From positions 145,274 through 209,273 of the forward strand of contig CARFUA010000003.1 in assembly GCA_948976265.1 (NCBI GenBank): a stretch of DNA of 64,000 bases. Reading direction: 5' to 3'. Within the stretch, counting starts at the first letter, position 1. Each line of letters begins with the position of its first letter. This document shows, one piece after another, positions 36,569-44,670 of the stretch. Origin of the DNA: an uncultured Clostridia bacterium. GTDB lineage: Bacteria > Bacillota > Clostridia > TANB77 > CAG-508. The notes beneath the pieces are model-generated. The model saw nothing but the letters and a program-made list of their open reading frames with translations, was not told where the DNA came from and did not search any database. The position numbers and the translations under genes were made by a program.

Positions 36569-37584
36569 TGAATTTTAAAGAGTTTTTAAAAGATAAAATA
36601 TTATTTTTAATTTTATTTTTGTTGGGACTCTTAGCAATCGAAATATTTTTGATTCCTTATCCATTTGCCAATTTTATTAAAATTTATATTCCAGTTAGCT
36701 TGCTTTTTTTGGTGATAATTAGTTTGATGATAGAATATTTTACTAAGCGAAAATTTTATCAAAATATTTCTCAGATTATGGAGGAATTAGAGGAAAAATA
36801 TTTGATTACAGAGATTATAAAAAAACCTGATTTTGTGGAAGGAAAATTGTTCAAAATTTGGCTAGAAGAAATTGATAAATCAATGTATGAAAATGTGAAT
36901 CGTTATAAATATTTAACGCAAGATTACAAAGACTATATAGAGCTTTGGATTCACGAAATCAAAACACCGATTGCAACCAGTAAAATGGTAATTGAAAATA
37001 ATAAAAATGCAGTGACCAAAAGTATTGATGAAGAATTAGACAAAATCGAAAATTATATTGAGCAAGCTTTATTTTATGCACGTAGTAACACGGTGGAGAA
37101 AGATTATTATATTAAGAAAGTTTGTTTAAAGGAAATTGTAAATGAAAGCATTAAGAAAAATAAAAATGCTTTGATGCAAGAAAAAATAAAGATTCAGCTT
37201 TCTGATTTAGAGGAAATAGTAAATACAGATAGCAAATGGATTGTTTTTATTCTGAATCAGATTTTGCAAAATAGTTGCAAATATCATAAGCCAGAAAAGG
37301 ATTTGACAATTGAAATTTTTGCAAAAGTAGGAAAAGAAAATGTGACTTTATCTGTTAAGGATAATGGAGTTGGTATGAAAAATAGCGAGATTTCACGTGT
37401 TTTTGAAAAAGGTTTTACGGGAACGAATGGAAGAAAGTCAAATAAAAAATCAACGGGAATTGGACTGTATTTATGTAAAAAATTATGCGATAAATTAGGA
37501 ATTGGAATTGAGGTTGATTCGGTTGAAGAGGAAGGAACAGAAGTAAGATTGGTGTTTCCGATTGGGAGTTATAGTAATTTTTAG
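36568..37584 (+). CDS. Intramembrane-sensing histidine kinase, BceS-like
   Basis: A 338-residue kinase with two N-terminal helices (about 12-60) and a very short external loop, the layout of BceS-type intramembrane sensors. The H-box is ELWIHEIKTPIATSKMV, the N-box ILQNSCKYH, G boxes VKDNGVGM and GIGLYLCKKL. Such kinases sense through a BceAB transporter, here encoded 1.3 kb downstream. Confidence 0.92.
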   Translation: MNFKEFLKDKILFLILFLLGLLAIEIFLIPYPFANFIKIYIPVSLLFLVIISLMIEYFTKRKFYQNISQIMEELEEKYLITEIIKKPDFVEGKLFKIWLEEIDKSMYENVNRYKYLTQDYKDYIELWIHEIKTPIATSKMVIENNKNAVTKSIDEELDKIENYIEQALFYARSNTVEKDYYIKKVCLKEIVNESIKKNKNALMQEKIKIQLSDLEEIVNTDSKWIVFILNQILQNSCKYHKPEKDLTIEIFAKVGKENVTLSVKDNGVGMKNSEISRVFEKGFTGTNGRKSNKKSTGIGLYLCKKLCDKLGIGIEVDSVEEEGTEVRLVFPIGSYSNF

Positions 37585-37587
37585 TCG

Positions 37588-37616
37588 TTGACATTTTATG
37601 TGAAATATGCTATAAT
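37588..37616 (+). promoter_or_regulatory. Dyad-spacer promoter
   Basis: TTGACA, spacer TTTTATGTGAAATATGC, TATAAT. It begins 4 bp after the kinase stop codon and drives the 37702 gene. Confidence 0.75.
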
Positions 37617-37701
37617 TATTGAAAACCCTGTTGTATCAATATCAATAATTATTGGAATTAAAACCTGCTTTTTGAAATACACATTAAAGGAGAGACAGAG
37701 T

Positions 37702-37992
37702 ATGGAAGTTATATTTTATGTGTCACTTGTTGTTGCTGCCATTTTGACGGTGTGTTATTTGGGATTTTATATTGTCAAGAGAAAAAAGATAAATGTTCGC
37801 ATCGTTTTGACTTTTGTTATGGCTATTATCGGTATTAGTTGGATTTTTTCGGATAATTATGTACTGAAAACAATGCAACCTGCGAGAAACGTCATTTACT
37901 TTATTGTGTGGCTTTTCTACTTTATTGTAGAATGGGTTGATTCTCGGAGAAATGACGAAGACGATGAGGATGGTGAGAACCTAAAAAACTAG
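37702..37992 (+). CDS. Small membrane protein, alien codon style
   Basis: A 96-residue protein with three likely helices (VIFYVSLVVAAILTVCYLGF, IVLTFVMAIIGISWIF, VIYFIVWLFYFIV) and an acidic tail. ATG 37702 follows AAAGGAG. The tail has an ordinary in-frame CGG (VDSRRND). Monocistronic, with a dyad-spacer promoter directly behind the kinase gene. Not recognised; it interrupts the usual BceRS-BceAB arrangement. Confidence 0.6.
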   Translation: MEVIFYVSLVVAAILTVCYLGFYIVKRKKINVRIVLTFVMAIIGISWIFSDNYVLKTMQPARNVIYFIVWLFYFIVEWVDSRRNDEDDEDGENLKN

Positions 37993-38030
37993 ACTGATAT
38001 AAAACAGGGAAAATCAAGAGGCTGGTTTTG

Positions 38031-38065
38031 GAAAAGATGAAGAAGTTTTTCATCTTTTTCTTTTT
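38031..38065 (+). terminator. Rho-independent terminator
   Basis: GAAAAGATGAA pairs with TTCATCTTTT, followed by a long T-rich tract. Confidence 0.78.
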
Positions 38066-38124
38066 TGCCCAAAATACAATATGCCATAAAAACAATTTCT
38101 TTGATACAAGGTATTTTTATGCCT

Positions 38125-38151
38125 TTAAAAAATCCCTAAGAATCCCTTAAA
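38125..38151 (+). promoter_or_regulatory. Three 11-bp-phased TTAAA/CTAAG half-sites
   Basis: TTAAA 38125, CTAAG 38136 and TTAAA 38147 are phased at 11 bp, upstream of the TTGAAA-17-TATAAT promoter (about 38237-38265) of the 38317 gene. Same layout as the array at 21463. Confidence 0.45.
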
Positions 38152-38316
38152 TCGATTATTTGGAAATTTTAATCATTTATCATTAAAATTTTAAAAAAGT
38201 GGATTAAAATCGATTTTATAAGTTTATGGAAAAGAATTGAAATTTATTAAAAAATGTATTATAATAATAACTATCTTATGTTGCAAAATGAAATATGTAT
38301 CAAGAGGAGGCAATTT

Positions 38317-38616
38317 ATGTCAAAAAAATTTGATGTGATGTACGGCATTATAAAATATACTATAGTGTTGGACGAATCAAACAAGCTTTATGCCATGCGG
38401 GTAGGAGAGACCAAATGTTTTGAAACAGAATATCTCCGAAAGGAAATTTCTCAGAAAGCGCTAAAAGATTTCTTTAAGTGCTTGCTATTGGCAAAACCAG
38501 AGCAGTTTGTGGAACTGTATTGCATCTTAAAACAAAATGATGCAGAAATCTTTGCTTATGCGCATGAACTTTCCTGTGAAATGAGAGATTTTTTCACGAA
38601 ACTGACCGAAGGGTGA
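38317..38616 (+). CDS. Small hypothetical protein, alien codon style
   Basis: A 99-residue soluble protein, not recognised; IIKYTIVLDESNKLYAMRVG then a helical half (KALKDFFKCLLLAKPEQFVEL). AGAGGAGG precedes ATG 38317. It has an in-frame CGG (AMRVGE); a +1 shift there would hit TAG immediately, so it must be read in frame if this product is made. It lies between the kinase and the bceAB-type genes. Confidence 0.6.
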   Translation: MSKKFDVMYGIIKYTIVLDESNKLYAMRVGETKCFETEYLRKEISQKALKDFFKCLLLAKPEQFVELYCILKQNDAEIFAYAHELSCEMRDFFTKLTEG

Positions 38617-38693
38617 TTTCAATTAAGGAGGCAAAATGGGCGGTAGTACATAAAATCAAAGATTATTGTGCGGAACTTGTAAAAAATGAATAA
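38613..38693 (+). CDS. Possible 26-codon downstream ORF
   Basis: GTG 38613 overlaps the TGA stop of the 38317 gene (GTGA). The frame encodes ISIKEAKWAVVHKIKDYCAE and ends VKNE at TAA 38693. Translational coupling is plausible; a competing AAGGAGG-ATG 38635 opens only five codons. Low confidence. Confidence 0.25.
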   Translation: MISIKEAKWAVVHKIKDYCAELVKNE

Positions 38694-38764
38694 TTTCAAT
38701 TGATGCATGAAAAGGAAAAAATTCGGATTGCCAGAAATTTTGGCGGTTCGGATTTTTTTGTAAT

Positions 38765-38829
38765 CTTACAAAAATGTAAGGTTTTCGTCACGAAAATCGA
38801 TAGCAATGCCGAGAAAAATAGAGTATAAT
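38765..38829 (+). promoter_or_regulatory. Response-regulator operator and promoter of the bceAB-type operon
   Basis: CTTACA-N4-TGTAAG (38765-38780) lies exactly 43 bp before TATAAT (38824-38829); no -35 consensus. An 18-bp stretch around the core is identical to the site at 23206, and the spacing is the same. Confidence 0.72.
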
Positions 38830-38857
38830 GGAAACAAGTTGAAAGGAGTTTTGAGGA

Positions 38858-39626
38858 ATGGAAAAAATTTTGCAAGTAAAAAATATTGAAAAATTTTATG
38901 GAAGTAAATCAAATTTGACAAAAGCGATTGATAATATTAGTTTTGATGTGGATAAAGGAGAATTTGTTGGTATCATGGGAGCTTCACGGAAGTGGAAAAA
39001 CCACACTGCTAAACTGTATTTCCACAATTGATAGGGTAACTTGTGGACACATTATCATCAATGGAGAAGATATTACCAAACTAAAAGGAAATCGTTTAAA
39101 CAAATTTAGACGTGAAGAGCTCGGTTTTATTTTCCAAGATTTTAATTTGTTGGATACACTAACAGCCTATGAAAATATTGCGTTAGCATTAACTATTCAA
39201 AAAGTCAACCCAAACGAGATTGACCAAAGAGTAAATAACATAGCTAAACAGTTAGGAATTCAGGAAATATTAAAAAAATATCCATACCAAGTTTCTGGTG
39301 GACAAAAGCAAAGAATTGCGTCTAGTAGAGCCATGATTACAAATCCGAAATTGGTGCTAGCAGACGAACCAACAGGTGCTTTGGATTCCAAATCAGCAAG
39401 GCAATTATTGGAAAATTTTGAATCGTTGAATCAAACGAACCAAGCTACTATTTTAATGGTTACACATGACGCTTTTACAGCATCGTATGCAAATCGAATT
39501 TTATTTATTAAAGATGGCAAGATTTTCAATGAATTAATCAAAGGAAAAGATACAAGAAAACAATTTTTTGAGAAAATTATTGAAGTGCAGACACTTCTTG
39601 GAGGTGATTTGAATCATGTTATTTAA
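38858..39626 (+). CDS. BceA-type ABC ATPase, +1 frameshift at CGG in Walker A
   Basis: About 255 residues after recoding. Frame 0 from ATG 38858 encodes VKNIEKFYGSKSNLTKAIDN and VGIMGAS, then CGG at 38987-38989 (TCA-CGG-AAG). Reading CGGA as Gly gives GASGSGKTTLLNCISTID. The signature is VSGGQKQRIASSRA and Walker B VLADEPTGALDS. The recoding site is at the same codon as in the ABC ATPase at 30991. It overlaps the permease gene by 11 bp. Confidence 0.92.
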
Positions 39627-41702
39627 GTTGTCTTTTCAAAATATGAAAAAAAGTATAAAAGATTATAGCATTTATTTTTTGACTTTGGTTTTAGGTGTGG
39701 CAATTTTTTATATGTTCAATTCATTAGATAGTCAAGAAGCAATGCTGAAAGTTTCTAGTTCTACTAAGGAAATTATAAAATTGATGGTTAGTATGTTGGG
39801 ACTGGTTTCTGTTTTTGTGGCAGTAGTTTTGGGATTGTTAATTGTGTATGCCAATCATTTTTTAATTAACAGGCGAAAGAAGGAATTTGCTATTTACATG
39901 ACACTTCGGAATGGGAAGAAGGCAAATTTCTAAAATTATTTTGTGTGAAACGGTTTTTATTGGAATCATTTCACTTGGTGTTGGCTTAGTGGTTGGGATA
40001 TTTGGTTCGCAATTTATGTCTATTTTGGTTTCGAAATTGTTTGAAGCGGATATGAGTAAATTTGAGTTCGTTTTTTCAAAAGCGGCTTGTGTTAAAACAT
40101 GCCTATATTTTGCAGTAATGTATTTAGCGGTGGCTATTTTTAATACAGTTACGATTTCACGTTATAAATTAATCAATTTATTAAATGCAATGAAGAAAAA
40201 TGAAAAAGTGAAAATGAAAAATCCATTTTTGTCGATTGTTGTGTTTGCGATTGCTTCTGGAATATTGGGATATTCGTATTGGAAAGTAACAGCTGATGTT
40301 CGTTCATTAAATACAGCCAATAAAACATTTTTTGTTATTTTGCTGGGAATTGTTGGAACAATTTTGGTATTTTGGTCGCTATCAGGATTTATTTTGAGTG
40401 TCGTGAAGGCTAATAAAAATCTTTATTTAAAAGATGTAAATATGTTTGTTTTAAGACAAATTAATAATAAGATTAATACAATGGTTGTTAGTATGAGTGT
40501 AATTTGTTTGATGTTGTTTGTGACAATTACAGTTTTGTCATCTAGTTTGGCACTTAGAAATACAATGCAACGAGATTTATTAGAAATGACACCAGTGGAT
40601 TTGAATTTATACAAAATAGCAAATTTGCCAGAAAAATCACACTTACGGAAAAGAAACGATTTATACAGAAGCACAAAGACAAGATTCTCGAATTACAATA
40701 GAAGAAACGTTGCAAAATAATGGGTTAGATAGAAATATTTTGAAGGATACAATAGAAATTCCGATTTATGCTGGTTCAGAATTGACATGGGAAAAATTTT
40801 TCGGAGAAGAAGTAGGAAGTATCAAAGAAGTATTTCCATTGTTACAATTTAAAACCGCAGAGCAAATTATTAAAATTTCAGATTATAATAAAATAGCAAG
40901 ACTATATGGGAATGAAGAATATGAATTAGAAGATGATGAATATATTATGTTGTGTGATTTCGAAAATATGAAAGAATTGAGAAATAAGGTTTTGAAGAAA
41001 GGAAATCATGTGATAGAAGTTGCAGGAAAACAATATATTTCGAAATATTCAGAATGTAAAAGTGGATTTATTGAGATGTCGACAAGTCATGTGAATACAG
41101 GAATTATTTTGGTGCCAGATAGTTGTGCTGTAACAGATGAAATGAAAGAACGAGCCTTTTTGGTGGCTAATTATAATGCAGATACAGAAGAAAAAAGGGA
41201 AGAAATTGAAGCAATTTTTACAAGTAGTGATTCTGGTTTTATCCAAAATTTATCGAATCAAGGGTTAGAAATAGATGGTGTTACGAAAATTAAAATTATT
41301 GAATCAAGTGTTGGCTTAGCGACGATTGTTACATTTATTGCCATTTATTTAGGAATTATATTTTTAATTGCAAGTTCTGCTATTTTGGCATTAAAACAAT
41401 TGACAGAAAGTTCAGATAATAAGCAAAGATACACCATTTTGCGAAAAATTGGTTGTGATGAAAAAATGATTCAGAAAGCATTGTTCAGGCAAATTGGAAT
41501 CTTTTTTATGACACCACTAATTTTGGCAATCATTCATTCTGTTTTTGGAATTCAGTTTGCGTTATCTATGTTAGCAGGCATAGCAGATAAGAAAGATTTA
41601 TTACCTTCTATTATTGCCACAATTTTGGTTATGGGAGCTATCTACGGAACTTATTTTATGGCAACTTATTGGGAAAGTAAAAATATTATTCGTGAAGAAT
41701 AG
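39616..41702 (+). CDS. BceB-type ABC permease, two +1 frameshifts at CGG
   Basis: About 694 residues after two recodings. Frame 0 (LFKLSFQNMKKSIKDYSIYF) reaches CGG at 39907-39909 (CTT-CGG-AAT), where +1 gives MTL-Gly-MGRRQISKIILCE, the conserved FtsX loop. The second frame reaches CGG at 40646-40648 (TTA-CGG-AAA), where +1 gives HL-Gly-KETIYTEAQRQDS and runs to TAG 41702. Ten helices and a large external domain fit BceB. Both shifts are needed for a full protein. Confidence 0.9.
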
Positions 41703-41703
41703 A

Positions 41704-42033
41704 TTTGACTTTTTTTAATAAATATGGTAAAAATATATAAAGTTTATTTTGTAGTTAGGTGTAAATTTTGTGGGAATCTTAAAGAAGGAGGAATGCTTTA
41801 TAGGAAAAAGAGAAATACGTGTTTTGAATGGAAGAAAAGTAAGAGCATGTAAGACAGGTACTCTTATCAACAAAAATTTAGAAAAGATAAGCTTATCACT
41901 TTGTAAGTGTTCTAGCAATACTCGAATTAAAGGACCATCTGAAGATATTTTGATTGGATAATCAGAGATTAAAGTAGGATCCTAAAATAGGAAGCAAAAT
42001 CCAAAATTCCAGTGAAAATCACTGGAATTTTTG
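41704..42033 (+). other. Gene-poor transcription unit between permease and mntP
   Basis: TTGACT-17-TAAAAA at about 41705-41733 could start a transcript that ends at the perfect hairpin AAAATTCCAGTG (42003-42014) / CACTGGAATTTT (42020-42031). It contains a strong AAGGAGG (41785-41791) but no usual start codon at the right distance: ATG 41793 is too close and ATA 41800 is in place. I see no known riboswitch; the yybP-ykoY Mn element expected near mntP is not evident. Confidence 0.4.
41770..41961 (+). CDS. Doubtful small Cys-containing ORF
   Basis: An open frame from GTG 41770 to TAA 41961. The part after AAGGAGG (from ATA 41800) reads GKREIRVLNGRKVRACKTGT and later LSLCKCSSNTRIKGPSED, basic and with several Cys. 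If real, it would need GTG 41770 with a weak ribosome site or a rare ATA start. No family recognised. Confidence 0.3.
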   Translation: MGILKKEECFIGKREIRVLNGRKVRACKTGTLINKNLEKISLSLCKCSSNTRIKGPSEDILIG

Positions 42034-42113
42034 GTTGTAAAATTTGTTTTATGAAAATATTTAGAAATCGAATTTTTTTATTTTTTCAGAATATAGATGA
42101 ATTGGAGGAAAAT

Positions 42114-42675
42114 ATGAAATTAATAGAAATCATTTTAATAAGCATAGCACTTGCTATGGACGCATTTGCTGTTTCCATTTGTAAAGGGTTATCGATGCAT
42201 AAAATGAATTGGAAAAAAGCAATCACAATTGGGTTATATTTTGGCGGATTTCAAGCTATGATGCCAATGCTTGGTTTTTTTCTAGGAAGTAAATTTGAAA
42301 CCGTTGTAACAAGCATCGACCATTGGATTGCATTTATTTTATTATCCATAATTGGTGGAAATATGATAAAAGAATCCTTTGAAACAAGTGACGAAAACTG
42401 CAATGATGATATGCGTTTCAAAACGATGGTAATGCTTGCAATTGCTACGAGTATCGATGCTTTGGCAGTAGGAATTACGTTTGCTTTTTTGAAAGTGAAT
42501 GTGGTTTTGTCGGTTAGTTTTATTGGTGTGATTACATTTGGATTGTCTGTGCTAGGTGTAAAAATCGGAAACCGATTTGGTAGCAAGTATGAAAATAAGG
42601 CAGAATTGGTTGGTCGGATGTATTTTGGTCATCATGGGAATGAAAATTTTGTTGGAGCATTTAGGAATTTTATAA
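42114..42675 (+). CDS. mntP: Manganese efflux pump MntP, +1 frameshift at CGG
   Basis: A six-helix Mn(II) exporter, 186 residues after recoding. The repeat motifs AMDAFAVSICKGL and SIDALAVGITFAF carry the conserved Asp residues. Frame 0 reaches CGG at 42615-42617 (GGT-CGG-ATG) inside the last helix; +1 gives LVG-Gly-CILVIMGMKILLEHLGIL and stops at TAA 42675, the normal length. Frame 0 instead gives a polar tail. ATG 42114 follows GGAGG. Confidence 0.92.
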
Positions 42676-42694
42676 ATGAAAAAATAAGTATATG

Positions 42695-42737
42695 CCTCTC
42701 TTTTTCCGCATAAATTTAAGGAAAAGGGAGGTTTTTT
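42695..42737 (+). terminator. Terminator that contains the next gene's ribosome site
   Basis: CCTCTCTTTTTCC (42695-42707) pairs with GGAAAAGGGAGG (42720-42731), then six T. The GGGAGG in the 3' arm is the ribosome site of the PBP gene starting at 42739. Confidence 0.75.
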
Positions 42738-42738
42738 C

Positions 42739-44535
42739 ATGCAAAATAATATTTTGAAGTTAAAAAGAAGAATGTTAATTATTTTAATTGGTGTAGTAGT
42801 GGCAAGTGTGATTTTGATTGGGCATACGGCGTATATTCAATTTGTGCGAGGAGAGGAATTGCAAATGAAGGCATACGGACAGCAAAGCTCCAAAAGAACG
42901 GTTACAGCAAGTCGAGGGACAATTTATGACCGAAGCGGAGAAAATATTTTGGCACAAAGTAGTACCGTTGAAACCGTAACGGTAAATCCAGTCAATATCG
43001 CGGTGGAAAATAAGGAAAAAGTTGCAAGAATTTTAGCGGATATTTTTGAACTCGATTATGACAAAATTTTAAAACGAGTGAGCAAAAATAGCTCTATTGA
43101 AACCATTGCTAAAAGGGTAGAAAAAGAAAAAACAGATGAACTTAGAAAATGGATGCAAGCTAATAATATTTATAGCGGAATCAATATTGATGAAGATACC
43201 AAGCGATTTTATCCAGAAGCAAGTTTAGCATCTCATATAATTGGATTTTGTGGAAGTGATAATCAAGGTTTAGATGGAATTGAAGCAAAATATAATGATA
43301 TTTTAACAGGGCAAAATGGTTCTATTTCTAAAATGATTGATGCCAAAGGCAATAATTTTGGAGAGGAAGGCGAAAATTATCAAGAACCAACTACAGGAAA
43401 TGATTTGGTTTTAACAATTGATAAAAATATTCAAGCCATTGTAGAAAAATATTTGGAAGATGCTTGTATTGATAATGTGTGTACAGATGGTGGAAATGTG
43501 ATTATGATGGATCCACGAAATGGAGATATTTTAGCAATGGCAACCTATCCATTTTATGATTTGAATCATCCGTATGAAGTGACTAATCCAGAATTAAAAC
43601 AGGTTTGGGATTTGCTGGATCAGGCACAAAAGTCGGAGAGTTTGCAAGGAATGTGGCGAAATAAGGCGATTGCAGATACCTATGAGCCAGGTTCTACGTT
43701 TAAATTGGTAACAACTGCGGCATCTTTGGAAGAAGGAATTGCGGAAACGGATAGAGCGGGAGCGTATTGCTGTACAGGAGGAATTGAAATTGCGGGGGTT
43801 CGTATTAAGTGTTGGCGTTATTATCGACCACATGGTTCGGAATCTTTGAGAGAAGCTTTAATGAATTCGTGTAATCCAGTATTTATTGGGTTGGGACAGA
43901 AAATTGGAGTGGAAAAGTATTATGATTATTTGGAGAAATTTGGCTTTTTGAAAAAAACAGGAATTGATTTGTATGGGGAGGCTAAAAGTATATTTTTAAC
44001 AGAAGAAAAGGTTGGACCAGTAGAACTTGCGACCATTAGCTTTGGGCAACGTTTTGAGGTAACACCAATTCAGATGATTACGATGGTTTCTACTATAGCA
44101 AATAAAGGAATGTATGTACAACCACGTTTAGTAAAACAAATCAAAAATTCGGAAACTGGTGAAATGCAAGAAGTTCAACCAATATTTGGAGAACAAGTTA
44201 TTTCAGAGGAAACAGCAGGAAATGTACTTAGTATGATGACTTCTGTGGTTGGTGAAGGAACGGGAAAAAATGCAAAAGTGCTTGGTTATAATGTTGGTGG
44301 AAAAACAGGAACTTCGGAGGATGGTGTAAATACGAATAAGTATGTAACGTCGTTTATTGGCGTTGCGCCGACGGATAATCCGCAGGTTACGATTTTGGTA
44401 ACATTGTATAATCCGACTGGTGAGGGAGGGCATCAAGGAGGTGGCGTTGCAGCACCAGTTGCAGGGAAAATATTAAATGAGGTGATTCAGTATTTGGGGA
44501 TAGAGCCGACAGAGGAAGTTGAAGAAGAGCTATGA
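42739..44535 (+). CDS. Class B penicillin-binding protein, SpoVD/FtsI-like
   Basis: A 598-residue transpeptidase. One N-terminal helix, a dimerisation domain with RGTIYDRSGENILA, and a transpeptidase domain with the SxxK Ser in YEPGSTFKLVT, the SxN motif in ALMNSCNPVF and KTGTS (GGKTGTS). No PASTA domain is visible, so it is closer to FtsI or a short SpoVD. It cross-links septal or spore peptidoglycan. Its ribosome site lies within the mntP terminator stem. Confidence 0.92.
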   Translation: MQNNILKLKRRMLIILIGVVVASVILIGHTAYIQFVRGEELQMKAYGQQSSKRTVTASRGTIYDRSGENILAQSSTVETVTVNPVNIAVENKEKVARILADIFELDYDKILKRVSKNSSIETIAKRVEKEKTDELRKWMQANNIYSGINIDEDTKRFYPEASLASHIIGFCGSDNQGLDGIEAKYNDILTGQNGSISKMIDAKGNNFGEEGENYQEPTTGNDLVLTIDKNIQAIVEKYLEDACIDNVCTDGGNVIMMDPRNGDILAMATYPFYDLNHPYEVTNPELKQVWDLLDQAQKSESLQGMWRNKAIADTYEPGSTFKLVTTAASLEEGIAETDRAGAYCCTGGIEIAGVRIKCWRYYRPHGSESLREALMNSCNPVFIGLGQKIGVEKYYDYLEKFGFLKKTGIDLYGEAKSIFLTEEKVGPVELATISFGQRFEVTPIQMITMVSTIANKGMYVQPRLVKQIKNSETGEMQEVQPIFGEQVISEETAGNVLSMMTSVVGEGTGKNAKVLGYNVGGKTGTSEDGVNTNKYVTSFIGVAPTDNPQVTILVTLYNPTGEGGHQGGGVAAPVAGKILNEVIQYLGIEPTEEVEEEL

Positions 44536-44670
44536 GTGGATAAGTACAATCGATAGAAAAGAATAAAAATTGAAGAATTATTCTTGAGTGAAAGAAAAAG
44601 ATATGATATAAAATAAGAGACAATTAGAATAAAATACATACCATTGAAGAAGGATAGAAAGGGAGAATAA

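Noticed and set aside
38635..38652. Five-codon ORF after AAGGAGG
   Set aside because: Too short; the overlapping GTG frame 38613-38693 is a better, still weak, candidate.
41750..42110. yybP-ykoY manganese riboswitch before mntP
   Set aside because: I could not find its conserved loops; the region looks like a separate short unit.
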